21,071 nucleotides of DNA from IMG/VR virus record IMGVR_UViG_3300042483_000349, positions 1 to 21,071 of that record. The stretch is one strand, 5' to 3'. The first letter of the stretch is position 1. Each line of letters starts with the position of its first letter. A model generated the notes under the pieces. That model saw nothing but the letters and a program-made list of their open reading frames with translations, ran no database searches and was not told the origin of the DNA. Origin of the DNA: a virus. The position numbers were made by a program, and so were the translations under genes. Of the stretch, positions 1 through 8,686 are shown piece after piece.

Positions 1-3000
1 TGGCTTGGTCATTTGTAAGTGGAAGAACTGCCTGTGCCAGCGCTCTTCCAAGCTCTGTTACATCAAACTTAGTGGCAAGAACGTCTGGATCATCAGTAAA
101 ATCTTCACTGTCTTCTGTTGTTCTTCCGACTGGGCGATACGCTTCGAAAACATTAAGTTTGTACGCGCCATCTGGCGTATCAAATAGCGAATCAAACATT
201 GGTTCATCAAAGAACGACCCGGCATCAGCATCTTCAGCAACTGCTGGATCATCCATGTAGTCTTGAGCTGTTGGCAAGTTACGAGTATCGGCATCGTCAA
301 GTGCGTCGGCATCACCGGCATAGTCATAAGGCTCAAGGTCGCCGCTGTACCACTTACCGAGTTTGTCTTCGTCTCCTGGACGAACGTCGTATTGCACTTC
401 GGGCCAACCGTTAGTTCCGCGTTGACGAATAACTTTCATCGCGCCACCAGGGAACTTTTTCTTGAAGTCTCTTTCAATCTCTTCTAGCGACATGTCTTCT
501 GTGACAACATCGACAATCACGCGGCTGACTTGGTTGCCGTTTTCGTCGGTAACTTTTTTAGGATAGTCAAAGCCGTACTCTGTTTCGTACTTGTCAGGAT
601 TGACTGGGCCGCCTGCTGGTGGCTCGCTTGGGGCACCTGGGCCTCCCGTGCCGTCATCGTCTAGTTCGCTAAATCGTATGATGTCAGCCTCAACATCGAG
701 AAGGTAGTCATCGAAGTTAGGAGCAAGATCAACATCTTTTCTGTTCCTAAGGTCCTTAAGTTCTTCTAAAAGATTCTTAATTTGACCTTCAGCATCACCT
801 TGGTTGACAGCATCCTTTGACATCAAGAACGAGTCAAAATCTTTCGATGCTTCTTCGACAAGTTTTATTGCAGCATTTGCTTTTTTAGCATCGTACTTGC
901 CTGAGTCTTCCAAGTCGGCGATGAGCGCCTGTGCTTGGCGCAGTTTATCAACAGCATCGTCACCTGGGGTGCCTGCTGATGGTCCTCCTGTTGGTGGCTC
1001 GCCTGGGCCGTCATCGTCTGACTCGCCGAATCTTATGACGTCGAGTTCAACGTCAAGAATATAGTCATCAAAATTAGGAGCAAGATCAACATCTTCTCTA
1101 GACTTAAGATCGTCGAGTTCTTCTAAAAGATTCTTAATTTGACCTTCAGCGTTGCCTTGGTTGACAGCATCCTTTGACTTTACGAAAGAATCAAAATCAC
1201 TTGATGCGCTATTGACAAGCTTTATTGCGTCATCTACTTTTGCAGCATCAAACGCGCCCGAGTCTTCCATTTCGGCGATGAGCGCCTGTGCTTGGCGCAG
1301 TTTATCAACAGCATCGTCACCGGTGTTCCCCGGTACGACTGGGCCGCCTGCTGGTGGCTCGCCTGGGCCTCCGCTTCCGCCTGCTGGGAATTCATCTAGT
1401 TTCTCAGAAGAGTTATTCTTCTTGAGTTCTGGAATCATTTTTCCAATTGATCCGCTTTCAAGTCTGTCTACAAACTCGGGAGCAACGTCGCTGTACTTGT
1501 AAACGCCACCACCCTTTCCATCTTTTGATGACTTGAATTGAATGAACAATTCTTTTGTAGCTGGGTCGTATTCAACGCGCTCAACTGCAGTGCTGCTTGA
1601 TGCATCAACAATACGACGGCCTGTTGCTTCTGGCGCTACCTGCTGTGAAGGAGCCGCTGCTGGCCACAGCGCATCGACAACGTCATCGAGCTGCTCTTGT
1701 GGCATGTTGATAATGTCATCGGCATCAATTTGTTTGATTTTCTCATCAACTGGTTTGCCAATTTTTTCAAGTGTAAAGTTCTTATCAGTATCGGCATCGG
1801 CCTCAACAGCACGCAAGTTGACTTTTCCAGTTTTTGGATTTGTCCATACTTCGAGTGGGCGAACCAGGCGCTCTTTTTCGTGGTATGTAAACTTAAGTGG
1901 CTTTTTGTCTGCTATTGCTTTATCAATGGCTGCTGTAAGCTCATCGCCTTTTAGTCCGTCAAGATTTGTCACGCGCTCGCTAGGTCGGGCCTTAGCTGCT
2001 GCACGCTCTTCTGGACTCATCGGGAAGTCTGTGCTTGTGTCAGTTTCGTCTACGTTAGGGCCGCCGTCTTTAGGGCCAAACAAGTCTTTAGCATACTTGT
2101 CAAGAACAGACTGTGGTGGCGAAATGTAAGGACCAACGCTGTCCTCGGACCGTGGCCGTGGGCCAATGTAGTTCCACTCACTTCGCGTGGCGGGGTACCC
2201 CACTGGCTTTAGTTCCCAGTTGTCTGGGTTGTTGATGTTTTCGTCTACGCGGTCCGCGTTGCGCTGGTCACGTGCGATGTCGCGCTCTGAAGGCTTAGGT
2301 GCTTCAATCTTGTCAAAGCTAAAGTTCTTCTTTACGTCTTTGTCAATGGCGCGTAGGTTGATTCGGCCTGTCTGGCCATTGACCCATACTTCAATCGGCT
2401 CAACGACCCGCTCTGAGCCGCTGTAGTTGAATCGTACTTTTTGTTTTTTAGCTGCGAGACCTGCAACGTATTCTTTAGTTTCGCCAAGTTTCATTCCTTC
2501 AATTGCAGCTTTGAGATCAACAACATCTGGTGTTGTGTCTACAGGTGGAGCTTCTGGTGCATCTGGAATTGTTGCTTTTACTTCTGTTTTTGCAGCCGAC
2601 TTTGGTGGAGCAATTTTGTCAGCAGCATACGTGCGTTGTACGCCTTTAGTGTCTAAACCAACAAAGTTTGTTTTGCCAGTTTTTTTGTTTACATACGAGC
2701 TTTTCGGAGTGAACTGAACATCGTATTTTCCATCATAGTTAAACCGCACTGCCGCAGTATCGGTGATAGCGCTACGGAGTTGCTCGCCTACTGAGCTGTC
2801 GCCATTGATGTCGCGCACAGTAGCGATGTCTGACTTTGGATCAAACAGTCCAGCCTTTTGCGCTTCTTGCAGACGCTTAAGTTTTGAGTATTCACCGTTC
2901 AGACGCTTTTGATAATCCTGCTTGTACTGCCAAGACTCATCACTGCCTTCGTCCCATTCTTTCCACTTACCTGTTGAGGTTTTGTATTTTTTACCGAAGT

Positions 3001-4372
3001 CGTTGTCTTTCGGTGGGAGGTATGGTCCAGTAGCTTCTTTAGCTATTTTCTGAAGTTCTTCGTCTGCAACGTCATAGTTTCTACCAAGCTCGCGCTCATA
3101 CCATTGTCCGTTTTCATGCTTGACCCAAGCTCGGCCGGGAAGCGCCTTACTAGGAGGGCCTTCACCAGACTTTGCTGCTTCATCAAACGCTTTGTTTTTA
3201 TCTTGATTGATTTGCTCTTTTTCAAGATAGTCTTTGTAAAGATCTTGGTCTGAAATTGCTTGCTTTTGAACGTCTGCCCATGACTTAACTTTTGGAAAAG
3301 GTTGTCTTGCGCCATTGCCTTTTTCTCTGCGCAATTGAAAGCGACCGAAAGGATCGCCTGGTGAGTCATAGACCTCGTAACCGTCTTCACTCTTGTGAAC
3401 CCAGCTGACTGCTTTGCCACCTTGAGTTGACGATTCTTCTGTGGTCCAGCCAGTCGGAGCCATCATTCGCGTAAGACTTGCTTCGTCGACAAATACATCA
3501 TCTGCTGCTATATCAATGTCAGCCTGTGGCAGATCTTTAATGATTTCATCATCAAGAATGGCTCTAACTGCGGTACCTCTAGATGACGGCATAGCATAAA
3601 TACCGTCAGCGAGTCTTGGATGATTCTTTACTTCAATGTCGATGCTATCTTGATCGCCAGATGCGCCAACTACACGGCCAGATACTTTGCTAAACCTGCC
3701 ATCTTTGCTGCGGAAGCTAAACGAGAATCCACCGCCCATAAATGCAAAACGTCCAAGGCGGTCACGGCGTTGCATTTTCGCCCTAAGCCTTCTAGCCATA
3801 TCTGAGTTGCCGCCAAGGCCAAGGCCAAATACGAACTCGGTGTACGCGGATGTAGCAGTATTGAGATCAATCGATGCAGTGATTGGCACGAATCCTGGTC
3901 CCATTGCAGCGAGTCGTGCAAAAGCATGTGCTCGCTCCATTGAATTTTCTTCATATCCATGAGCTTTAATAACCAAAGAGCGTATTGAGCTGTCGATGTA
4001 TTCGTCAGCTGCAATCCACTTAGCGCGCTCGTTGCGCAGCGAAGCTGCGGTCATGCTGTGTGCTTTTGTTGAGAAAGGATGTCCGATAGCCAATAGATCA
4101 CTATTTTGCAGCGATGCTTCAGTTACCTTGTTAATCGTTGCAAGAGAGATAAACGAGCCAACTGCTCGAAGCGCGGAAAACTCGCGCTTTGCTACACTTG
4201 CGTTTTTTGTCTTTTCAAGATCCCTGTTAGCAACAGTGATAGCCGCTTTGTCAGACACCCTACGCTCAGGAAGAGTGCGAAGGTTCGCTTCTTGTACCAT
4301 CGAGAGAATTGCCTCACGAATGCTGTGTACATCTTTTTTGCGTAATTTAGATCCATTATGCAAGTTGCTCAT
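1..4372 (-). CDS. Giant multidomain phage protein with three WYL-like domains, KTSC domain and internal duplication (3' end off the left edge)
   Basis: An uninterrupted frame starts at the ATG at 4370-4372 and stays open to base 1, giving at least 1457 residues. The start overlaps the upstream stop codon (ATGA). Residues 1-190 look helical. Residues 200-275 begin with RRDRLGRFAFMGGG and look beta-rich. Three WYL-like segments follow at about 528-587, 620-690 and 800-872; the second and third show the pattern hydrophobic-F-x-Y, R-x-V-x-P, then F-x-(F/L)-(D/E)-K-I. A KTSC-type domain lies at about 922-985 (VERVEYDP, YKYSDV, SGSIGKMI). Two helical repeats of 119 residues start at 1018 and 1137, joined by Pro/Gly linkers of the form GEPPxGGP. 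The tail from about 1255 is acidic. WYL domains bind ligands or nucleic acid in other proteins. Position after the portal suggests a virion or head-assembly protein, but the function is unknown and the C-terminus is missing. Confidence 0.93.
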   Translation of the reverse strand, partial: MSNLHNGSKLRKKDVHSIREAILSMVQEANLRTLPERRVSDKAAITVANRDLEKTKNASVAKREFSALRAVGSFISLATINKVTEASLQNSDLLAIGHPFSTKAHSMTAASLRNERAKWIAADEYIDSSIRSLVIKAHGYEENSMERAHAFARLAAMGPGFVPITASIDLNTATSAYTEFVFGLGLGGNSDMARRLRAKMQRRDRLGRFAFMGGGFSFSFRSKDGRFSKVSGRVVGASGDQDSIDIEVKNHPRLADGIYAMPSSRGTAVRAILDDEIIKDLPQADIDIAADDVFVDEASLTRMMAPTGWTTEESSTQGGKAVSWVHKSEDGYEVYDSPGDPFGRFQLRREKGNGARQPFPKVKSWADVQKQAISDQDLYKDYLEKEQINQDKNKAFDEAAKSGEGPPSKALPGRAWVKHENGQWYERELGRNYDVADEELQKIAKEATGPYLPPKDNDFGKKYKTSTGKWKEWDEGSDESWQYKQDYQKRLNGEYSKLKRLQEAQKAGLFDPKSDIATVRDINGDSSVGEQLRSAITDTAAVRFNYDGKYDVQFTPKSSYVNKKTGKTNFVGLDTKGVQRTYAADKIAPPKSAAKTEVKATIPDAPEAPPVDTTPDVVDLKAAIEGMKLGETKEYVAGLAAKKQKVRFNYSGSERVVEPIEVWVNGQTGRINLRAIDKDVKKNFSFDKIEAPKPSERDIARDQRNADRVDENINNPDNWELKPVGYPATRSEWNYIGPRPRSEDSVGPYISPPQSVLDKYAKDLFGPKDGGPNVDETDTSTDFPMSPEERAAAKARPSERVTNLDGLKGDELTAAIDKAIADKKPLKFTYHEKERLVRPLEVWTNPKTGKVNLRAVEADADTDKNFTLEKIGKPVDEKIKQIDADDIINMPQEQLDDVVDALWPAAAPSQQVAPEATGRRIVDASSSTAVERVEYDPATKELFIQFKSSKDGKGGGVYKYSDVAPEFVDRLESGSIGKMIPELKKNNSSEKLDEFPAGGSGGPGEPPAGGPVVPGNTGDDAVDKLRQAQALIAEMEDSGAFDAAKVDDAIKLVNSASSDFDSFVKSKDAVNQGNAEGQIKNLLEELDDLKSREDVDLAPNFDDYILDVELDVIRFGESDDDGPGEPPTGGPSAGTPGDDAVDKLRQAQALIADLEDSGKYDAKKANAAIKLVEEASKDFDSFLMSKDAVNQGDAEGQIKNLLEELKDLRNRKDVDLAPNFDDYLLDVEADIIRFSELDDDGTGGPGAPSEPPAGGPVNPDKYETEYGFDYPKKVTDENGNQVSRVIVDVVTEDMSLEEIERDFKKKFPGGAMKVIRQRGTNGWPEVQYDVRPGDEDKLGKWYSGDLEPYDYAGDADALDDADTRNLPTAQDYMDDPAVAEDADAGSFFDEPMFDSLFDTPDGAYKLNVFEAYRPVGRTTEDSEDFTDDPDVLATKFDVTELGRALAQAVLPLTNDQA
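608..1321 (-). repeat. Direct tandem duplication, period 357 bp (119 codons), inside the giant gene
   Basis: The copies begin at 1321 and 964 on the minus strand. Identical stretches include the DNA coding for DDAVDKLRQAQALIA and for EGQIKNLLEEL. The copies have diverged by substitutions and stay in register over most of their length. Each encodes a charged, probably helical segment ending in DDDG and a Pro/Gly linker. The period is a multiple of three, so the frame is kept. Confidence 0.9.
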
Positions 4373-5436
4373 TTTTTATCGCCTGTCTTTTTGCGTGGTA
4401 GCAGATCTGCGTCTTTACTATTGTACATTGTTATTGCCAACTGTGATGTTCTTTCGTACGGATCTTCATTAGCAGCTACAGCGCGCATCCAAGCTGCGCG
4501 AAAAATAGGAACTGAGTCGTAGTTTAGTCCTGAGAATTCTGTAAAGCGCAATATCGCATGCTCAGGTGACATGTACGCATCTTTACTTTCTATGTGAACA
4601 ATCAATTCAGCACTTGCAGCTGCCGATGCTGTAATCGCTAAATCTTTTCTCGACGACTTAGGATGCTTAGCAGGAAGAAGGTCATTATCTTGTTTGTAGT
4701 TTGGATTGGCTGGTCGGCCAGTCCTTAGCAGACGAAGATACGCATTAACGCGAGCCATTGCCCATTGGTCACGGCCAACTCCTGGCCTGTGCGAACTTGA
4801 AAATGCACCGGCGCCTCGGCGATAAACTGCCTTGAGCATTGAAAGAGTAGCTTTTCTTCCTTCAGACGCTTTTTTATTATGCTCTTCTACTTTGTTTGAT
4901 AAAGCCTTTTCTACTTTGTCAGAAAAAACTATTTTTTTACCGCCAGATGCAGATCCTTTTTTATTTGTATCTGATCCACGTATGCGATCTTTTTTCGGTG
5001 CGGGCTTAGACGCTGCAGCGGTTACCGTCCCATCTGGGATAAGCGCAAAACGGCAATACCCGTCTGGCTCGACTTGCGCTTCAATTATTTTACAAGAAGT
5101 GCCGCCTTCATATAGAATGCAGTTGCCGCACTTAACGCCGATGCTGGCTAATTCGTTTTGCGCGCCTGGCGTGTATCCAGCCCAGACACCAGTGTCATCG
5201 CTATTGAACTTGCCGTACCTTTGCGTTATCTCAATGAGAGCATCTGCAAGTTCGCTCTCTTCTGGTATGACGTATTTGCCACTACGCATTCCACCATTTG
5301 TGTATCCGTCAGCGGCGTCAGTTATTACAATCACGCCAGTCACGTCGCGGCAACCGCACGTGCATTCTGGCATACAAACACATGCACCTGCTGTGCAAAC
5401 GCATGCTATGTCACATGACTGACAGTTCGTGTTCAC
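4369..5436 (-). CDS. Head-region protein with Cys-rich N-terminus and four-Cys motif
   Basis: This 355-residue protein starts at a GTG with a clear AGGAG eight bases upstream. Residues 5-29 hold nine cysteines, mostly as CxC pairs, like a small metal-binding or disulfide-rich head. A second four-Cys motif (C103, C106, C115, C128; VKCGNC...DGYCRF) suggests a bound metal or Fe-S centre. Residues 170-250 form a basic helical segment (VYRRGAGAFSSSHRPG, then QWAMARVNAYLRLLRTGRP), a type I recall next to phage portal genes. The gene sits 19 bp after the portal and overlaps the giant gene by ATGA, so the three are probably co-translated. A capsid-associated role is inferred from position; no enzyme is recognised. 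Confidence 0.9.
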   Translation of the reverse strand: MNTNCQSCDIACVCTAGACVCMPECTCGCRDVTGVIVITDAADGYTNGGMRSGKYVIPEESELADALIEITQRYGKFNSDDTGVWAGYTPGAQNELASIGVKCGNCILYEGGTSCKIIEAQVEPDGYCRFALIPDGTVTAAASKPAPKKDRIRGSDTNKKGSASGGKKIVFSDKVEKALSNKVEEHNKKASEGRKATLSMLKAVYRRGAGAFSSSHRPGVGRDQWAMARVNAYLRLLRTGRPANPNYKQDNDLLPAKHPKSSRKDLAITASAAASAELIVHIESKDAYMSPEHAILRFTEFSGLNYDSVPIFRAAWMRAVAANEDPYERTSQLAITMYNSKDADLLPRKKTGDKK

Positions 5437-5455
5437 TTAGTTCTCCTACGCGATG

Positions 5456-7213
5456 TTACTGCGGTGGCGCTTGAGGACCTAAGTCCACGGCCACTTGCGG
5501 TTCTGCTAACGTCTCTGGTGGAGGTCCTTGTGTAGGTTGCTCTGGCGGTGGTGCGGCGCTTGGCTGTCCACCTTGCAACATGTCCATTATGTTGGCGGGC
5601 ATTGGAGCTACGCTTGAAGCTTGTTGAGCTGCTCTAGTAGCTTTTATGATCTCTGGAGCGAACGCGCCAATCATTGACTCAGTAAGTTCTGGAGAAATGC
5701 TTCCTTTTTCAAACAACATACGAAGTGCGACTTCATCCGGTGTCGGCGCATCTGCTTCGCTGAAACCGTGTGCACGCCTCCATGTATCAAACGAAATAGC
5801 TTTTCTATCAAAGCCGGAGTCAGCGTCAGCTGCTCTGTCATTACGAGTTGCGACGGCGCTTGGGTCGTACCATACGGTGATACGCCTTACGTCGCCTTCA
5901 TCAAAACCGTTAGCAATAAGGTACGGACGAAGGTAAACAACTGTAAGTGCGTCAGCGATAAGTAGCATTAACGGTTCAATATGTGCTTTGTACAGTGACT
6001 CGTCAATTTGCAATGCATTTGAATAGCGAACATTCGCAAGACCAGTGACGATATCTTTTGGAACGTCAAGTCCTTGAAGAATTCTGTCTAAGACGCGATC
6101 AGCTCGTTGCGCAAGCGCCGGGTCAAACGAGCGCTCAAACTTGAATTGCTTAATCTTGTCGCCAAGCTCAGCAGGACCACGGATAATCAAAGGAACAACT
6201 GCTGATGCAGAATCTTCATCACGAATTGGCGTTGTCATCGCATCAATGAGTTGATCTTCAAACTCGTCGCCAGCTTCTTCAGCCGTGATACCTGGATTCA
6301 TATTGTTCTCGTCATCATACGGATAATCAGGATCAGCAGATGCCGCAACACTGAGTCCGTCAGGAAGGTACAACGCACCAGCGTTTAAGCGTGAGCGAGC
6401 TGTGGCACGGAACGTTCTATTTAATAGCAACAATTCTGCGCAAAGATCAAGCAGTCCTCGAAGTGACGAGTCGGCTTCTTCAGAAAATCGTGGATGCGCG
6501 CGCCAGATGCGACCAACAAACGAAGTCGATGGCAGCGCAACTATTCCCTTGTTGCGATTTCCGCCACCGCTGTTGTTACTCCCAGTGAGCAAGTCCCTAC
6601 GACCGACAATTCCATAAGTATTTTTTGCATCAACTTGTACTTCATCAACTGAGCGAATATCCCACGACTCAGGAATTTGAGATCCGATTTGCGCAGGCAT
6701 TTGCACTAAGTAGCATTCGCCGGTGACGCTTATATTGAGCGCGGCATCTCGAAGCAATCCTGCTTGGCCACCGTACGCTGAGTCAAGACGAAGAAGCGCG
6801 CGCTCGGCTGCTGCAGCTAAGCGCTGGTCAATCTGAGAAGAGCTACGTACCGACACTGGAGTTTCAGCTTGGTTTTCAATTACTGCTGGATAAATACGAA
6901 TACGTGAAACAACTGACGCAACTAAGTTAAAGGCGTACTTGACTTCGCCAATGGCATCGTAGTATTCCCAAGCCTCTGACTGCCAAGCAGACGAGCTTGC
7001 GGCACGACGGTTCTTAAACTGTTCGGCTTCGCCTTTGTCATTGACTCGTACCTGTGCGGCCGCTGCTGTCAAAGCTCGTGGCGCTGAGTATGGTGCTGAC
7101 TGTGCTACAGAATATCCTGGGGAAGAAGGAAAGGTCGGCTGCGCGGATGATCGTGCTACAGGCTTGCCAGTCCTGCGTGTTGGCTCAATAAAATCTCGGC
7201 GGAAAACGCCCAC
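5456..7213 (-). CDS. Portal protein
   Basis: This 585-residue protein most resembles tailed-phage portals, the dodecameric ring at one capsid vertex through which DNA is pumped. The N-terminal 60 residues are Pro/Ser/Ala-rich. The body starts near SEAWEYYDAIGEVKYAFNLVASVVSRIRIYP, typical of actinophage portals. It continues through FERSFDPALAQRADRVLDRILQGLDVPKDIVTGL, a helical stretch characteristic of portals, and ends in a Pro/Gln-rich tail. The GTG start has AGGAG seven bases upstream. The length is normal for the family. It is the fourth gene of the leftward block that starts at 8512. The call rests on recognition of the helical core and on context; a structural comparison was not possible. 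Confidence 0.85.
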   Translation of the reverse strand: MGVFRRDFIEPTRRTGKPVARSSAQPTFPSSPGYSVAQSAPYSAPRALTAAAAQVRVNDKGEAEQFKNRRAASSSAWQSEAWEYYDAIGEVKYAFNLVASVVSRIRIYPAVIENQAETPVSVRSSSQIDQRLAAAAERALLRLDSAYGGQAGLLRDAALNISVTGECYLVQMPAQIGSQIPESWDIRSVDEVQVDAKNTYGIVGRRDLLTGSNNSGGGNRNKGIVALPSTSFVGRIWRAHPRFSEEADSSLRGLLDLCAELLLLNRTFRATARSRLNAGALYLPDGLSVAASADPDYPYDDENNMNPGITAEEAGDEFEDQLIDAMTTPIRDEDSASAVVPLIIRGPAELGDKIKQFKFERSFDPALAQRADRVLDRILQGLDVPKDIVTGLANVRYSNALQIDESLYKAHIEPLMLLIADALTVVYLRPYLIANGFDEGDVRRITVWYDPSAVATRNDRAADADSGFDRKAISFDTWRRAHGFSEADAPTPDEVALRMLFEKGSISPELTESMIGAFAPEIIKATRAAQQASSVAPMPANIMDMLQGGQPSAAPPPEQPTQGPPPETLAEPQVAVDLGPQAPPQ

Positions 7214-7280
7214 GTTATCTCCTATAGTCGTTACAACGGAGTTGACTAAGGCATACTAACACGCTTAGTGTGTTTGTATG

Positions 7281-7565
7281 TCAATCAACGCGGTTAAGAA
7301 ACCCGACGATAGTTGAAAAAGCAAAGATGCTTAATACAACAACTGTCCAGTCAGTGTTTATTCTATACATAACTACAGCAGGCAATGATACCCAGATGCT
7401 GACGCACCACGGGCAGGTAATTAAGTATCCCAAACCGCCTTCGGAAGCTGGATACTTTTTCCAAATACGATTGCGATACTTATTAAAGACAACGTCAGTT
7501 GTGGCAAGTCTTGTGATTCGGTAAATGGCCAAAGCCATGATTGTGTAGTCTATTATACGAGTCAT
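7281..7565 (-). CDS. DUF1360-family small membrane protein
   Basis: This 94-residue protein begins MTRIIDYTIMALAIYRITRL at an ATG that overlaps the preceding stop (ATGA at 7562-7565); an in-frame upstream start would extend into the neighbour and is not preferred. The motif YRITRLATTD...W..YP...GLGYLITCPWCVSIWV is the signature of DUF1360, found in Bacillus YjcA-like proteins and many phages. Three hydrophobic segments are visible: near the N-terminus, around CPWCVSIWVSLPAVVMY, and at VVVLSIFAFSTIVGFL. The CPWC pair could bind metal or be redox active. The function in phages is not established. Confidence 0.88.
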   Translation of the reverse strand: MTRIIDYTIMALAIYRITRLATTDVVFNKYRNRIWKKYPASEGGLGYLITCPWCVSIWVSLPAVVMYRINTDWTVVVLSIFAFSTIVGFLNRVD

Positions 7566-7960
7566 TCTGTTCCTGTTGGGTCCTTCACTGAGTACAGGGT
7601 TCCGTACGGATTCCATGCGCGCAGCATACTGCCGCAGCCGCAGTTGTTGTCTTTGCTGAAGATTACTACTTTTCCAGATGTGGTTACTAGGCGAGACGTT
7701 CCTTTGTTCCGTTCTGTTGTCAAGTCTAGGGTTTCTTCGTTATAGCCTTCTTTAAAGATAAGCATCGGTCCGTTTTGACCATCGCCTGCTATCAAAACAT
7801 TGCCGCCGTACAGCACTACTCGTACGGCTTCAACTTTCCGCGAGTGTGCAATCTGCTTGCCGTCAAGAACGGTAAGAGCGCTATAGGCTTCATATTGGTT
7901 ATCTTCAGGCGCCGGGCAAACTAGAACCTGTGCAGGAAAGACATCGTATTTTATTTGCAT
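7562..7960 (-). CDS. Conserved phage protein of unknown function with CGCGS motif
   Basis: This 132-residue protein has a beta-rich N-terminal half and ends in SRLVTTSGKVVIFSKDNN followed by CGCGSMLRAWNPYG. I have seen this closing motif in actinophage head-module proteins but know no function for it. The adjacent cysteines could bind a metal. It starts 3 bp after the stop of the HTH gene and overlaps the DUF1360 gene by ATGA, so it is firmly within the operon. Not otherwise recognised. Confidence 0.85.
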   Translation of the reverse strand: MQIKYDVFPAQVLVCPAPEDNQYEAYSALTVLDGKQIAHSRKVEAVRVVLYGGNVLIAGDGQNGPMLIFKEGYNEETLDLTTERNKGTSRLVTTSGKVVIFSKDNNCGCGSMLRAWNPYGTLYSVKDPTGTE

Positions 7961-7963
7961 TAG

Positions 7964-8512
7964 CTACTTTCCTACGCCAATTCTTCGAGCCATCGCCCTG
8001 TAGGTAACACCTGCGGCGTCGGAAAGCTCTCGGACAGAGACATTTTGCTTGAAGTATAGATCCTTACATAGTTCTGTAAGTTCAACGTTTGCCTTTGCGT
8101 AGACGCCATTTGGATTTGCTCGAGCTCTATACTGTCTCGCAAGTGGTGAGAGCTTTTGTATTTGTTGTTGCTTGGCGTGAGTAAGCAAAGGACTGGTCGG
8201 ATCGTATGCACGGCGGACGCGCTTGTGCTTATGCGCCGAGGCGGATTTTTCCGCTGCGGGTAAGATAGAACGTGATCTCGGAGAAGAAGGGGAAGAGATT
8301 GAGGGAATAGGTGGATGGTCGGGACGTGTTTGCGTATTGCCAGTGGCCCATACACGGATGGATGAACGTTGCTTGGGAGGAGTGAACGCATCGGCAATCG
8401 CACCAAGTGACCAACCCGCACTTGAAAGCGCCTTTACTCGCGCTTTTAATTCATTACCATTAAGGACGGCGAGAAACTCACGCTCAGAATGTGGAAGAAC
8501 TTGCTTGGCCAT
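7964..8512 (-). CDS. HTH-containing protein, first gene of the structural block
   Basis: This 182-residue basic protein has two HTH-like regions: residues about 22-55 (LKARVKALSSAGWSLGAIADAF) and the C-terminal 35 residues (SVRELSDAAGVTYRAMARRIGVGK). They are separated by a Ser/Pro/Arg-rich linker. It opens the leftward block that leads to the portal. Possible roles are a small-terminase-like DNA recognition protein or a regulator of the late block; the sequence does not decide. The start ATG has only a weak GAAGA upstream. No other small terminase candidate is visible in the window, which makes that idea attractive but unproven. Confidence 0.82.
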   Translation of the reverse strand: MAKQVLPHSEREFLAVLNGNELKARVKALSSAGWSLGAIADAFTPPKQRSSIRVWATGNTQTRPDHPPIPSISSPSSPRSRSILPAAEKSASAHKHKRVRRAYDPTSPLLTHAKQQQIQKLSPLARQYRARANPNGVYAKANVELTELCKDLYFKQNVSVRELSDAAGVTYRAMARRIGVGK

Positions 8513-8524
8513 GTCTTCAACGTA

Positions 8525-8602
8525 TCATAGCCGCAGCGGAAAACTTGTGTACAACAGAGGAATTTGTACCTTAAGGATAAAAAGGCTTTGGGGAATTTGT
8601 AC
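8525..8602 (-). promoter_or_regulatory. Candidate control region of the structural operon with GTACAAATTCC direct repeats
   Basis: On the minus strand, GTACAAATTCC occurs at 8602-8592 and 8569-8559, 33 bp apart (about three helical turns). A further GTACA lies in TTGTACACAAG near 8545-8555. A TATGAT hexamer at 8530-8525 lies 12 bases before the ATG at 8512 and could be a -10 box. The spaced repeats look like operator or activator sites. No -35 of standard spacing is clear. Confidence 0.4.
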
Positions 8603-8686
8603 AGCTAGAGAAATAGTACATTATGGTTAATGGTTTTAGCCTGCGAGAGGGCAGCGGTTATAGAGCGTCCACTCGGGATTGGTTTC

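Noticed and set aside
1542-2129. Plus-strand open frame of 195 codons
   Set aside because: It lies opposite the giant minus-strand gene, its product is Ser-rich and low in structure, and it has no ribosome binding site. It is an antisense shadow, as are the other plus-strand frames in this window.
8223-8630. Plus-strand open frame across the HTH gene
   Set aside because: It is antisense to a gene with two recognisable HTH segments, and its product is unrelated to any family I know.
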